64,000 nt of DNA from Catellatospora sp. TT07R-123 (lineage in GTDB: Bacteria > Actinomycetota > Actinomycetes > Mycobacteriales > Micromonosporaceae), in contig NZ_BNEM01000001.1 in assembly GCF_018327705.1 (NCBI RefSeq), positions 1,550,001-1,614,000 of the forward strand, in the 5' to 3' direction. Each line of letters starts with the position of its first letter. Position 1 is the stretch's first letter. A program made the position numbers and the translations under genes. Below, one piece after another: positions 16,464-28,900 of the stretch. Under the pieces are notes generated by a model. It was given only the letters and a program-made list of their open reading frames with translations, was not told the DNA's origin and ran no database searches.

Positions 16464-16482
16464 CTAGATTAGGCTACCCTAA
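16464..16482. promoter_or_regulatory. Iron box (DmdR/IdeR type), monooxygenase/formyltransferase promoter
   Basis: CTAGATTAGGCTACCCTAA matches the palindromic consensus TTAGGTTAGGCTAACCTAA at 16 of 19 positions. A weaker half-like site (CAAGGTAAGCCTTGCCTGC, 12 of 19) follows directly at 16484-16502. Placed between the two divergent starts. Confidence 0.85.
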
Positions 16483-16524
16483 GCAAGGTAAGCCTTGCCT
16501 GCATACCGCGTCTAGAGGGGTGCC

Positions 16525-17475
16525 ATGCGAGTCGTCATGTTCGGATACCAGACCTGGGGTCACCGGACCCTGAAAGCGCTGCTGGAGGCGCCCGAGCACG
16601 AGGTGGCGCTGGTCGTCACCCATCCGCCCAGCGACCACGCGTACGAGCGGATCTGGAGCGACTCCGTGGCCGACCTCGCCGCCGACCACGGCGTACCGGT
16701 GCTGCTGCGCAACCGGCCCGACGACCCTGAGCTGCTGGAACGCCTCGCGCAGGCCCAGCCGGATGTGATCGTCGCGACCAACTGGCGCACCTGGATCCCG
16801 CCGCAGGTGTTCGAGCTGCCGCGCCTGGGCACCCTGAACGTGCACGACTCGCTGCTGCCCCGGTACGCCGGCTTCTCCCCGCTGATCTGGGCGCTGCTCA
16901 ACGGCGAGAAGGAGGTCGGCGTCACCGCGCACATGATGGACGCCGAGCTCGACGCCGGGGACATCGTGCTCCAGCGGGCGGTCCCGGTCGGCGAGCGCGA
17001 CACCACGACCGACCTGTTCCACAAGACGCTGGCGCTGTTCGGGCCGATCACCGTGGACGGGCTGGCCCTGCTGGCCACCGGCCGCACTGACTGGACGCCG
17101 CAGGACCGCGGCCAGGCCAGCTTCTACCACAAGCGGTCCGAGCTGGACAGCCGCATCGACTGGACCTGGACGGCCGAGGAGCTCGACCGGCTGGTCCGGG
17201 CGCAGTCCGATCCGTACCCGAACGCGTTCACCTACTACCGCGGGCAGCGGCTGCGGGTGATCGAAGCCTCGGTGTCGCGGGGCGTCTACGGCGGCACCCC
17301 CGGGCGCGTCTTCATCCCCGAGGACGGCGGCGTCGTGATCGTCGCCGGGGCGCAGGCCCGCTACGGCACCAGCCGCGGCCTGCGGATCGAGCGGGTACGC
17401 CTGGACGACGGCACCGAGCTGCCCGCCGCCGAGGTCTTCCGGACCATGGGCGGCTACCTGACCCAGGCCCCCTGA
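16525..17475 (+). CDS. N5-hydroxyornithine formyltransferase (CchA-like)
   Basis: 316 residues of the methionyl-tRNA formyltransferase fold. The catalytic triad corresponds to N105, H107 and D143 (NVHDSLLPRYAGFSP and ELDAGDI), and a C-terminal FMT-like domain begins near residue 205. In coelichelin biosynthesis the homologous enzyme transfers formyl from N10-formyl-tetrahydrofolate to N5-hydroxyornithine, giving fhOrn, the starter predicted for the NRPS here. RBS GAGGGG before ATG 16525. Not the housekeeping tRNA enzyme: it is paired with the ornithine monooxygenase across an iron box. Followed by a long terminator palindrome. Confidence 0.92.
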   Translation: MRVVMFGYQTWGHRTLKALLEAPEHEVALVVTHPPSDHAYERIWSDSVADLAADHGVPVLLRNRPDDPELLERLAQAQPDVIVATNWRTWIPPQVFELPRLGTLNVHDSLLPRYAGFSPLIWALLNGEKEVGVTAHMMDAELDAGDIVLQRAVPVGERDTTTDLFHKTLALFGPITVDGLALLATGRTDWTPQDRGQASFYHKRSELDSRIDWTWTAEELDRLVRAQSDPYPNAFTYYRGQRLRVIEASVSRGVYGGTPGRVFIPEDGGVVIVAGAQARYGTSRGLRIERVRLDDGTELPAAEVFRTMGGYLTQAP

Positions 17476-17517
17476 CGGGTGTGGGCGGGCACCCGGCCGG
17501 GTGCCCGCCCACACCCG
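17476..17517. terminator. 42-base perfect palindrome, bidirectional terminator
   Basis: Two 21-base arms (17476-17496 and 17497-17517) with no spacer, located immediately after the formyltransferase stop and just before the convergent panD stop. Confidence 0.8.
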
Positions 17518-17527
17518 ACGGAGCAGG

Positions 17528-17941
17528 TCAGACGAGGGCGCCGCTGCGCTGGTCGAGCGCGCCCGGCACGGGCTCGGCCGGATCGGCGCCCAGCGCCACG
17601 ATCCGGTTCTGCCCGTCGACGTGCACCACCCGCGGCCGGTGCGCGGCCACCTCGGCGGCGTCGATCTGCTGGAAGGACATGATGATGACCAGGTCACCGG
17701 GGTGCACCAGGTGCGCGGCGGCGCCGTTGACGCCGATGACGCCCGAGCCCGCGGGACCCTCGATCGCGTAGGTCGTCAGCCGCGCGCCGTTGGTGACGTC
17801 CACGACCTGCACCTGCTCGCCCTCGACCAGGTCGGCGGCGGCCATGAGTTCGGTGTCGATGGTGATCGAGCCGACGTAGTGCAGGTCGGCCTGGGTGACC
17901 GTGGCCCGGTGGATCTTGCCGCCGAGCAGTGTGCGCTGCAT
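17528..17941 (-). CDS. panD: Aspartate 1-decarboxylase
   Basis: 137 residues. Pyruvoyl enzyme converting L-aspartate to beta-alanine. Self-processing occurs at G24-S25 (YVGSITID), and K9, H11, Y22, R54 and Y58 line up with the active-site residues of E. coli PanD. ATG 17941 follows GGAGGATGTTTC. Normally panD serves pantothenate/CoA synthesis next to panB/panC. Here it is divergent from a siderophore-binding protein across an iron box, inside a siderophore cluster, and the second NRPS module has a beta-alanine-type code. Inferred role: a dedicated, iron-regulated supply of beta-alanine for the siderophore. It may also be the only panD of the genome, which cannot be judged here. Confidence 0.95.
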   Translation of the reverse strand: MQRTLLGGKIHRATVTQADLHYVGSITIDTELMAAADLVEGEQVQVVDVTNGARLTTYAIEGPAGSGVIGVNGAAAHLVHPGDLVIIMSFQQIDAAEVAAHRPRVVHVDGQNRIVALGADPAEPVPGALDQRSGALV

Positions 17942-17965
17942 GAAACATCCTCCGTGGATCGCAAG

Positions 17966-17984
17966 TTAGGTAATGCTATCCTAA
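17966..17984. promoter_or_regulatory. Iron box, panD/siderophore-binding-protein promoter
   Basis: TTAGGTAATGCTATCCTAA matches the DmdR/IdeR consensus at 16 of 19 positions and is itself a near-perfect palindrome. It lies 24 bases before panD and 45 bases before the binding-protein start. Confidence 0.88.
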
Positions 17985-18029
17985 GTTCCCCCTCAACTCC
18001 CTGACCACCCCCGTGAACGGAGTCACCAC

Positions 18030-19034
18030 ATGGGTTCCACCCTCACCCGGCGCGGCACGATGGCGCGCCTGGCCGCCGCGACGCTGCTGGCCACCGGCCT
18101 GCTGACGGCCTGCTCGTCCACCCCGGACCAGGCCGAGCCCACCGCGTCGGCGGCGACCGCGGCGTTCCCGGTGACGATCGACCACAAGTTCGGCGCCACC
18201 ACCATCGCCGCGCAGCCCAAGCGCGTCGTCACCGTCGGCTGGAACGACCAGGACTTCGTCCTCGCACTCGGGGTCACCCCGGTCAGCACCCGCGAGTGGT
18301 TCACCGAGTACCCGACGTACCCGTGGGTGGCGCAGGCGCTGGGCGGGGTCAAGCTGCCGACCTTCTCGGCCGAGATCAACTACGAGGCGATCCTCGCCCA
18401 GCAGCCCGACCTGATCATCGCCATCTACGAGACCGTCACCAAGGAGACGTACGACAAGCTGACGCAGATCGCGCCGACCGTCGTGCAGTCCAGCGCGTAC
18501 CCCGACGAGCAGACCCCGTGGGACGTGCAGACGCTGACCACCGGCAGGGCGCTGGGCCGGGCCGCCGAGGCCCAGGCGCTCGTCGACCAGGTCAACGCGA
18601 AGGTCGACGCGGCGAAGAAGGCGCACCCCGAGTTCGCGGGCAAGACCCTGGTCGTCGACTACGGACCGGAGAACGGCCAGCACTGGCTGATCGGCGCCCG
18701 CGACCCGCGCCGCGCCCTGTTCGACGCCCTCGGCTTCGCCACCCAGGACGCCAAGGACGAGATCAGCGAGGAGCGGCTGGACCTGCTCGACCGCGACGTA
18801 CTGGTCGTCATCGGCGCGACCAGGGCCGACAGCGCCAAGTCCGCCGTGTTCTCGCGCCTCGCCGTGGTGAAGACCGACCGGACCCTCTACACCACCTTCG
18901 AGACGCCGCTCGCGGGCGCGCTGTCCTACAGCGGCCCCAAGGCGCTGCTGTACGCGCTCGACATCCTCGTGCCGGAGCTGGCCGCCGCGGCCGACGGCAG
19001 CCCGGCGACCGCCGTCAAGGACCTGTCGCACTGA
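18030..19034 (+). CDS. Ferric-siderophore ABC transporter substrate-binding lipoprotein
   Basis: 334 residues. Lipoprotein signal with lipobox LLTAC (Cys28). The mature protein has the FhuD/FepB-type layout: VTIDHKFGATTIAAQPKRVV near the start, EAILAQQPDLIIA in the first lobe, a long connecting helix, and a second lobe with WLIGARDPRRALFDALGF. It would bind the ferric siderophore at the outer face of the membrane and deliver it to the FecCD permeases at 45.4-47.5 kb. ATG 18030 follows GGAG with 8-base spacing. Iron box upstream. Ends at a terminator shared with the NRPS gene. Confidence 0.94.
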   Translation: MGSTLTRRGTMARLAAATLLATGLLTACSSTPDQAEPTASAATAAFPVTIDHKFGATTIAAQPKRVVTVGWNDQDFVLALGVTPVSTREWFTEYPTYPWVAQALGGVKLPTFSAEINYEAILAQQPDLIIAIYETVTKETYDKLTQIAPTVVQSSAYPDEQTPWDVQTLTTGRALGRAAEAQALVDQVNAKVDAAKKAHPEFAGKTLVVDYGPENGQHWLIGARDPRRALFDALGFATQDAKDEISEERLDLLDRDVLVVIGATRADSAKSAVFSRLAVVKTDRTLYTTFETPLAGALSYSGPKALLYALDILVPELAAAADGSPATAVKDLSH

Positions 19035-19045
19035 CCTGAGGTCAT

Positions 19046-19081
19046 GACGAAGGGGGCGGCCATGAGGCCGCCCCCTTCGTC
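19046..19081. terminator. Bidirectional terminator between binding protein and NRPS
   Basis: 16-bp perfect stem (19046-19061 with 19066-19081), ATGA loop, six bases before the NRPS stop on the opposite strand. Confidence 0.8.
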
Positions 19082-19086
19082 GTTCG

Positions 19087-22000
19087 CTACCGGCCCAGAT
19101 ACCCGGCCAGCAGCGCGGCCCACTCCCGCAGCGGCCCGGGGTCGAGCAGCTCACCGTGTCCGGAGGCGACCGGATGGACCACCACCCGTCCCGCGTACGG
19201 CGACCAGGCCACGCCCGCGCCGCCCGGGAACCCCGGGGTCGGTCGCGCCGCCTCGACGAAGACCAGCTCCCCCGGGTACGGCCGGGGCGTCCAGCCACCC
19301 GCGAGCCGGTCGCTGTCGAGATAGTTCTCCACGACGGTGCACACCTGGGCCTGGGTGAAGGCCGCCATCGCCGGGTCCCGCTCGCGCAGCAGCCGCGCCG
19401 CCACCGCCACGGTCAGGTCCGACTGCGGGACCTCGTGGCCGAGCTCGCGCAGCAGCTCGGCCAGCGCCTCGGGGCCGCTGTCGACGGCCACCGGCCGGTC
19501 CAGGTAGGTGTCCAGGACGCCGAGGAACGACACCTGCCGACCCCGTTCCGTCAGCAGCACCGCGGTCTCGTGGGCCACCGCACCGCCGAACGACCAGCCG
19601 AGCAGCCGGACGGGTCCGGCGGGCGCGGCCTGCTCGATGTGGTCGGCGTACTCGGCGGCCAGGGCGGGCAGCGTGGTCGGCAGATCGGACGACCGGCTCA
19701 GGCGGGGCGCCTGGAGTCCGATCAGCGGCGTGTCCGGCAGGTATCGCTTCAGCGCCGCGAACGGCCAGCTCAGGCCGCTGGCGGGCGGGAGGCAGAACAC
19801 GGCGGGCCGCGTACCGGACGGCTCCAGGGCCACCACCCGCGCCAGCGCGTCACCGACCGGCTCCGGAGCCTGCACCAGCCGGGCCATGCCCGCCGCCGTC
19901 GGCTGCGTGAGCAGCGCCGACAGCGGCACGGCCACCCCGAACGCGGCCCGCAGCGCCGCCGACAGCCGCACCAGCAGCAGCGAGTGTCCGCCCAGGACGA
20001 AGAAGTCGTCGTCCACGCCGACCTCGGCCAGCCCGAGCAGATCGGCCAGGAGCGCGCAGACCCGCTGCTCGGTGGGCGTACGCGGGGCGGTGGACGCCGG
20101 GCCGGAGCCGAAGTCCACCGGCGGCAGGGCCGCCCGGTCGATCTTCCCGTTCGGCGTCACCGGCAGGCGGATCAGCGCCACCACCGCCGACGGCAGCATG
20201 TACGCGGGCAGCCGTTCGGCCAGCAGCCCGCCCAGGTCCGGCGGCACCACCGCGTCGGCGGTGGCCGTGTAGAGCGCGATCCGGGGCACCCCGGCCGCGT
20301 CCGGCACCGCGACGGCGACCGCCCGCGACACCGCCGGGCACGCCGCCGCGACCGATTCGATCTCGCCCAGTTCCACCCGGAAGCCGCGCACCTTCAGCTG
20401 GTGGTCGGTGCGGCCCAGGTATTCCAGCTCCCCGGCCGCCGACCAGCGGGCCAGGTCACCGGTGCGGTAGAGGCGGCCGCCCGGGGACCACGGGTCGGCG
20501 GTGAACCGCGACGCGGTCAGCCCCGCCCGGCCCAGGTAGCCCCGGGCCACCTGGGCGCCGCCGAGGTAGAGCTCACCCGCCACGCCCGGCGGCACCGGGC
20601 GCAGCCGCTCGTCCAGCACGTACGCCGTGGTGCCGGGCAGGGGGCGGCCGATCGACGGGCGGGTGCACCACGCGGCGTCGACCGGCGCCGCGGTCGCCCA
20701 TACCGTGGCCTCGGTCGGGCCGTACAGGTTGGTCACCGACGCGGCCCGACGCGACAGCTCGCGGGCCAGCGGCACCGGCAGCGCCTCGCCGCCGACCAGC
20801 GCCCGCACCCCGGCCAGGTCCGCGTCGGCCTCCGTCAGCATCGTCCACATGCCGGGCGTGGCCTGCAGGACCGTGACCCCGTGCGCCCGGACCAGGTCCG
20901 CCAGCAGGTACGGGTCGCGGGCCTGGACGTCGTCGGCGAGCACCACGTGCCCGCCGCCGCGCAGCGTGCCCAGCAGCTCCAGCACGGCGATGTCGAACGA
21001 CAGCGTCGTCACCGCCAGGAACCGGTCGCCGGCGCCCAGCGGCACCGCGCCGTCCATCGCGGACAGGAACGCCTCGACGTCGCCCCGGGTGACCGCCACG
21101 CCCTTGGGGCGCCCGGTCGAACCCGACGTGTAGATCACGTAGGCGGCCGCGTCCGGCGACACCGCGACGTCCGCCGACCCGGCCGGGGCCGGGCCGGGCG
21201 ACCCTACGGTCACGACGGGGCAGCCCGCGTCCGCGACCAGGTGACGTGTGGCGGCGTCGGCCACGACCGCGGCGGGCCGGGCGTCGTCGAGCATGAACCG
21301 CAGCCGGGGGGCCGGGTACGCCGGGTCCAGCGGCACGTACGCCGCCCCCGCCCGGACCACGCCCAGCAGCGCCACGAGCAGGTCCACCGAGCGCGGCAGC
21401 ATCAGCGCGACCAGGGACTCCGGTCCGATGCCGAGCCCGGTCAGCCGCCGCGCGAACACCGCCGACGCCGCCTCCAGCCCGGCATAGGTGAGGGTCGTCC
21501 CGCCGCAGGTAACCGCCGGGGCGTGCGGCGTACGCGCCGCGTGCGACCGCACCGCGTCCAGCCACGGCGGCGGCCCCGCCACCGGCGACCCGCCGTCCTG
21601 CCAGGCGCCCAGCTCGGCCAGGTCCGCGCCGGTACGCAGGTCCACGTCGTCCAGCCGCACCTCGCCCTCGGCCCCGGCCGCCGCGACCAGCAGCACCAGC
21701 CGGTCCAGCAGCCGCCGCGCGGTGGCGGGGTCGAAGCGGTCCGGGTCGAACTCCAGCGCCACCGACACCGGCCGCCCGGGACCGTCCTCGACGAAGGTGA
21801 AGTTCAGGTCCACCTTCGGCGCGGCCTCGGCGGCCGGGGCGGCCAGGGTCGGCAGGCCCAGCAGCCGGTCGCCGCCCTCAGGATGGCGCAGCACCCCGAG
21901 CATCACCTGGAACAGCGGGTTGCGGCCGGGCACCCGGACCGGGTTGACCGCCTCCACCACGTCCTGGAACGGCAGCTCGGCGTGGTCGAACGCGCCCAGC

Positions 22001-22986
22001 ACCGTGTCGCGGGCCCGGGCCAGCAGCTCGCCGAGGGTCGGGCGGCCGCCCACGTCGGAGCGGACCACCACCGTGTTGACGAAGAACCCGACCAGGTCGG
22101 CCAGCGCGTCGTCGCCCCGGCCGGAGACCGGGCTGCCGATCGGGACGTCCGGCCCGGCCCCGTGCCGGGCCAGCAGCGTCGCGACGGTCGCGTGCAGGGC
22201 CATGAACAGGCTCGCCGACACCGCCGACGCCCGCTCGCGCAGCCGGTCGACCAGCGCGGCGGGCAGCTCGGCCGCGACGGTCAGCGCCGCCGACGCCGAG
22301 CGGGCCAGCGCCCGGGGCCGGTCGGCGGGCAGCGCCGTCTCCGGCGGCAGCGCCCGCAGCCGCTGCTGCCAGTAGGCGCGCTCGCGGGCGTGGCGGCTCG
22401 CCCGGTCGGTGCGGTCGCCGAGGCGGCGATGTTGCCACAGGGCGTAGTCGGCGTACTGCACGGGCAGCGGGGTGAACTGCGGCGCCGTGCCCGCGCGGCG
22501 GGCGGCGTACGCGGTGTCCAGGTCGGACAGCAGGGGACGGTCCGACCATTCGTCCATGGCCAGGTGGTGCAGCACCAGCAGCAGCACCGACTCGTCGGCG
22601 TCGGGGTCGGCGAAGAGCACCGCGCGCAGCGGCGGCTGCCCGGCCAGGTCGAACGGTCGCGCCACGGCTTCGGCGAGCGCTTCGGCTGTCGCCGAGCAGT
22701 GGTGGACGGACAGCTCCACCGGTGCCTCAGGCAGGATGCGCTGCGCGGGTCCGTCGGCATCGACCTCGATCACGGTACGCAGCGCCTCGTGCCGGGCCGC
22801 GACGTCGCCGAGCGCGGCCGCCAGCGCGGCGGGGTCCACGGCGCCGCCCAGGCGCACGGTGAGCGGGTAGTGGTACGCGGTCGACTCCGGCTCCAGCTGG
22901 CTGAGCAGCCACAACCGCTCCTGCGCCGCCGACAGCGGGAGCCGGGCGGGGCGCGCTCCGGCGGTGACCGCCTCGGTCGCGGCGGC
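19087..22986 (-). other. NRPS module 6: C-A-T-TE, glycine and release
   Basis: Residues about 6181-7479. LCL-looking C domain with HHLAMDEWS (Gly of the motif is Glu; both His and Asp kept). A code DILQLGLVWK is one change from the usual glycine code. Carrier GGHSL (Ser7182). Type I thioesterase with GWSFGG (Ser7312) and a late SGHGELL His. Release could be hydrolytic or cyclising. Confidence 0.85.
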
Positions 22987-25900
22987 CGCCGAAGCGGTGC
23001 GGGCGGCCAGCCGGGCCGGGGTGCGCGCGTCGAACAGGTCCCGGACCGACACCTCCATGCCCAGGTCGCGGCGCAGCAGCCCGAGCAGCCGCAGCGCGAT
23101 CAGGGAGTGGCCGCCCAGGGCGAAGAAGTCGTCGTCGGCACCGACCTCGGGCAGGCCCAGCGCCTGCGCGAACAGCTCGCACAGCGCCTGCTCCGCCGGG
23201 GTAGCCGCCGCCCGCGAGCCGCTGCGCGGCGGCAGCGCCGGGGGCAGCGCGGCGGTGTCGAGCTTGCCGTTGACGTTCAGCGGCAGCGCCGCGACCACCG
23301 CGAACGCGCTGGGCACCAGGTGGCCCGGCAGCCGGTCGCGCAGCCGGTCGGCCAGGTCCCGGACCAGGTCGGCCGGGTCGGCGGCCGGGTCGTCGGGCAC
23401 GACGTAGGCGACCAGGCGCCTGCCCCCGGCCGGGTCGGGCGCGGCGAGGACAGCCGACTGGCGCACCCCGGCCAGCCCGGACAGGGCCGTCTCGATCTCG
23501 CCGAGCTCGACGCGATACCCCCGGATCTTCACCTGGTCGTCGGTGCGGCCGAGGAAGTCCAGGTGCCCGTCGGGGCGCAGCCGCACCAGGTCGCCGGTGC
23601 GGTACATCCGCTCGCCGGGAGCCTGCGGATCGGCGGTGAACCGGGCCGCCGACAGCCCCGGGCGGCGCAGGTAGCCGCGGGCCAGCCCGGCACCGCTGAT
23701 GTACAGCTCACCCGGCACGCCCACCGGCACCGGCCGCAGCCAGCCGTCCAGGATCCGCACCCGGGTGTCGCGGATCGGCCGGCCGACCGTCGTGGTCGCG
23801 CTGTCGGCCGTCCCCGCACCGAGCGTGTTGATCGTGTACTCGGTCGGCCCGTACAGGTTGTAGCCGAGCACGTCCGCCGCGAGCAGCGCCGCCCACAGCG
23901 CCTGCGGCACCGCCTCGCCGCCGAGCAGCACCAGCCCCGGCCGGTGCCCGGCCGCGTCGAGCAGTCCCGCGTCGAGCAGGTGCTGCGCGAACGTCGGGGT
24001 CACGTTGACCACGTCGACGCGGTGCGCCCGGCAGTACGCGACCAGCGCCATCGCGTCGCGGCGCAGCTGCTCGTCGCAGATGTGCACGTGGTGGCCCTCG
24101 ACCAGCCAGAGCAGCTCCTCCCACGACATGTCGAAGGAGAACGACACCGTGTGCGCGATGGTCAGCACCCGGCCGCCGGCCGCCGCGACCACCGGATCGA
24201 AGATCTCAGCCCGGTGGTTGAGCTGCATGTTCGTCAGCCCCCGGTACGGCGTCACCACGCCCTTGGGCCGACCGGTCGAACCGGACGTGTAGATGACGTA
24301 CGCGGGGTGGTCCAGGCGGCCCGGTGTGCCGGGGGCGAACCCGCCCAGCTCCGCCGGGGTCAGCGGCGTGTCCGGGAAGGCCGCCTCGGCATCGTCCGGC
24401 AGCAGCGTCCGGACACCCGCCCCGGCCAGCCGCCCGGCCACCGCCGAGGTGGTGACCAGCAGCAGCGGGTCGGCGTCGGCCAGCATCTCGGTCAGGCGCC
24501 CGTCCGGGTGGTCCAGCTCCAGCGGCAGGTACGCCGCGCCGCAGCGCAGCACCCCGAACAGCGCCACCACCGCCGCCACCGACCGGGGCAGCGCCAGCGC
24601 CACGATCGCCTCCGGGCCCGCCCCGGCCGCGCGCAGCCACCGCGCGAACCGGTTCACCCGCCGGTCCAGCTCGGCATAGGTCAGCGACTCGGCGCCGCAG
24701 GTCAGCGCGGTGCGCTCCGGCACCAGCAGCGCCCGCTCGGCCAGCAGCTCCGCGATCGTGCGGTCCGGGGTCGGCCCCGGCGGGCCGGTCAGCTCCCGGA
24801 CGTCGCCGGGCAGGCCCAGCGGCAGGTCCGCGACCCGGGAGCCGGGCCGCGCGGCGATCGCCAGCAGCACCTGGCGCAGCCGGTCCAGCAGCGCCTGGGC
24901 CTGCTCGGCGGGCACGACGTCGGACCGGTGCTCCAGTCGCAGCCGCAGCCGCCGTCCCGGAGTGACGACCCAGGTCAGCGGGTAGTGGGTGGCGTCTACG
25001 GCGCTGACGTCGACGATGCCGTGGGCCTGCTCCAGGTCGGTGAACGTGTCGTCGCCGAGGAAGTTCTGCAGCACGTACAGGCTGTCGAACAGGACGTCGC
25101 GGCCCAGCGCCTGATGGATCGCACCGAGCCCGAGATGCTCGTACGGCATCAGCGCGACCCGGTCGTCCTGCACCCGCCGCAGCACCGCCGCGACCGGCTC
25201 GCCGGGGGCGCAGCGCACCAGCGCGGGCACCGTGTTGAGGAAGACGCCGACGACCTCGTCCACACCGTCGAGCTCGGTCGGCCGTCCGGCCACGGTCGTG
25301 CCGAACACGGCCTCGGCCCGGCCCGTCGCGTGCGCCAGCACGAGCCCGAGCGCCGTGCTGAGCAGCGCGTTCAGCGTCACCCCGGCCTGGCGGGCGGCGT
25401 CGGTCACCGCCTGGGTCTGCTCGGCGGTCAGGTCGTGGGCGAGGCTGGTGGCCAGCACCGGCGCGGTGCCCGCCGCGGCCGGGTAGAGGACCGTCGGCTC
25501 GCCCAGCCCGGCCAGGTGCCCGGTCCACGCCGCGGTCGCCGCGGCCGAATCCTGCCGGGACAGCCACGACAGGTAGTCGCCGAACCGCGCCGCGGGCGGG
25601 GCGAGGACGGGTTCGGGGCGGCCGTCGCGGGCGGCGGCGTACCGGTCGAACAGCTCGCGCAGCACCAGCTCCCGCGACCACCCGTCCCACAGCAGCAGGT
25701 GGTACGTGAACAGCAGCCGGTCCCGGCCGCCGGGCAGGCGCAGCACGGTCAGCCGGGCCAGCGGCGGCCGGGCCAGGTCGAACGGGGCCGCCCGGTCGGC
25801 GGCCAGCACCCCCGCCAGCCGGTCCGGACCGCCGTCATCGGACAGGTCCACCACCGGGACGTCGAAGGCCAGGTCCGCGCCGACGAACGCGACCGGCCGC

Positions 25901-28900
25901 CCGGTCACGGCGGCGAAGCCGAGCCGGGTCGCCTCGTGCCGCCCGAACAGCCCCGCGAACGCGGTGGCCAGGGCCGCCGCGTCGAGCCGGGTCGCGAAGT
26001 CGAACACGTTCTGGGCGACGTACACGTCGGCGTCCCCGGCGTAGCGGGCCTGGAAGAACAGGCCCTCCTGCAACGGCGACAGCGGCCACACCGCCTCGGC
26101 GCGCACCCCGGCCGCGGCCGCGATCCGGGCCACCTCGGCGGCGTCGACGCCGGCCGGGAGCAGGTCGTCTCCGGCGGCCAGGTCGGCCAGCGCGGCCGTC
26201 CAGTCGGCGGCCAGGCCTGCGACGTCCAGACCCTCGTCGGCGTAGGTGAGCACCGCGACCAGTTCCGGGCCTGCCGCCGTGTCACGGCAGGCCGCGTTGA
26301 CCTCCAGCAGGTACGGCGTGCCCAGGTCGGGGTCGGGGGCGGCGTGCAGCACCCGCTCCTCCGGGGCTCCGTCCCAGTCGGCGGTGCCGCCGACCGGGAA
26401 CCGGCCCAGGTAGTTGAACAGCAGTTGCGGCGTGCCGAGGCGGCCCAGCGCGGCGGCCGTACGCGGGTTGAGGTGGCGCAGCAGCCCGAAGCCGAGCCCG
26501 CCGTCGCGTACCCCCGAGACCGTGTCCCGCACCGACGCCAGCACCTGCGCCGCGCCGCCGGTCACGCCCGGCAGCCGCACCGGGGCGATCGCGGTGAACC
26601 AGCCGACCGTGCGCGACAGGTCGGTGTCGTCGGCCAGCGGCTCGCGGCCGTGCCGTTCCAGGTCCACCAGCAGGGGTGCCGCCGGGTCGAGGCCGCGCCG
26701 CGACCGCCACCGCGCCACCGCCAGGTGCAGCCCGGCCAGCAGCGTCTGCGTCACGTCCGCGCCCGCCCGCGCCGGGACGGTGGTCAGCAGCGGCGCGACC
26801 ACCTCGGCGGGCACCGTGATGCGGTGCTCGCGGGTGGCGCCGACGGTCAGGCCGACCGTCACCGCCGTCGGGTCGAGGTCGGCACCGGGCGCCAGCGTCG
26901 CCGTCCAGTGCCCGAACTCGGCCAGCCGGTCCGACCGGGTGGCCTGCTCGGCGGCGGTCCGGGCGTACGCCCGCAGCGACGTGCCGACCGGCTCCAGCCG
27001 CGGCGCCCGCCCGGCCGCCACGGCGTCCCAGCCCGCCCGCAGGTCGTCGCCGATGACGCGCCAGGACACCCCGTCGACGGCCAGATGGTGCACCACCAGC
27101 AGCAGCCTGCCCTGCTGCGCGGGGCCCCGGTCGAAGTGGACCGCCCACAGCAGCCTGCCCGCGTCGGGGTCGAGGGAGTCGGCGGCGCCCTCGGCGACCG
27201 CGCGGACCATCTCGGCCAGGTCGTCGTCGGACAGCCCGGCCGCGTCGAGGGTGCTGACGCGCGGTGCCGCCGTGTCCGGGGCGCCGACGGTCAGCGACCA
27301 CAGCAGCGGGTCGGGGCGGTCCAGCCGCAGCCGCAGCGCGTCGTGCCGGGCGACCAGCGCCCCGACCAGCGCGTTCGCCTGCCCGTTGGTCAGGCCCGCC
27401 GGGGTCAGCAGCAGCTCCGCCTGGTGCAGCCGGTTGATCCGCCCGCCCAGCTCGGCCAGCCGGTGCACGATCGGCAGCAGCGCCACCTCGCCCACCCCGT
27501 CCCCGGCGGCCTCGGCCGCGATCGCTCGCTGCGGCACGGGCTGCGCCGGGGCGCACGCCGCCGCCAGCGCCTCGGGCGTACGCAGGGTGAACACCTCGCG
27601 GGGCGAGATTCGCAGGCCCCGGCGCCGGGCCAGGTTGACGAGCTGGATCGCGATGATGCTGTCGCCGCCCAGGGTGAAGAAGTCGGCCCCGACCGCCGCG
27701 TCCGGCAGCCGCAGCACCTCGGCGTACAGGGCGCGGAGCTGGTCCACGGTGGACGCGTCCGCACCGGTCGGTGCCGCGTCGGCGGCGGGCGCGGCGGGCG
27801 CGGCGGGCTGCGGCGCGGGCAGTGCGGCGCGGTCCAGCTTGCCGTTGACGGTCAGCGGCAGTGCCGCGAGCGGCACGTACGCGGCCGGGACCATGTAGGC
27901 GGGCAGCGCCGCCGACAGCGCCGACCGCATGCTCTCGGCGTCGACCGGGGCGCCGGTCCGGGGCACGACGTAGGCGACCAGCCGCCTGCGTCCGGGCTCG
28001 TCCTCGCGGACCGTCACCGCGGCGTTGGCGACCTGCGGCAGCGCCAGCACCGCCGCCTCGACCTCGCCCAGCTCGATCCGGTACCCCCGGATCTTCACCT
28101 GGTCGTCGGCGCGGCCGACGTACACCAGCTCCCCGTCCGGGGTGCGCCGGGCCAGGTCGCCGGTGCGGTAGAGGCGGCCGCCGCCGGAGTCCGCGACGAA
28201 GCGGGTCGCGGTCAGGGCCGACCGGCCGTGGTAGCCCCGGGCCAGCTGGTCACCGGCGATGTACAGCTCGCCGACGGTGTCGTCGGGGACGGGCTCCAGC
28301 CGCTCGTCGAGCAGGTGGGCCCGCAGACCGGGCAGGGCCGCCCCGATGAGGCTGCCCCGGTCGCCGTGCGCGTCGGCGGGCGCCAGCGCCCGGAACGACA
28401 CGTGTACGCAGGTCTCGGTGATGCCGTACATGTTGACCAGGGTCGGCGCGGCGGGGCGGCGGTCGTGCCAGGACCGCAGCCGGGACAGGTCCAGCGCCTC
28501 GCCGCCGAACACGACGTAGCGCAGCGCCAGCTCGCCGTCGGCCTCCTCGTCGGCCGCGGCCAGCGGGTAGAACGCCGACGGGGTCTGGTTGAGCACGGTG
28601 ACGCGCTCGTCGGACAGCAGCCGCCGGAACCGGTGCGGGTCGCGGGCCACGTCCTCGGGTACGACGACCAGGTGCGCGCCGTGCAGCAGCGCGCCCCACA
28701 GCTCCCATACCGAGAAGTCGAACGCGATCGAGTGGAACAGGGTCCACACGTCGTCGGGCCCGAACGTGAACCGCTGCCGCCCGGCGCCGAACAGCGCCAG
28801 CACGTCGCCGTGCGTGATGACCACGCCCTTGGGCAGCCCGGTCGACCCGGAGGTGTAGATGACGTACGCGGCACCGTCCGGACCGGACGCCGCCGCCTGC

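Noticed and set aside
16484-16502. Second separate iron box
   Set aside because: Only 12 of 19 matches; kept as a comment on the stronger adjacent site.
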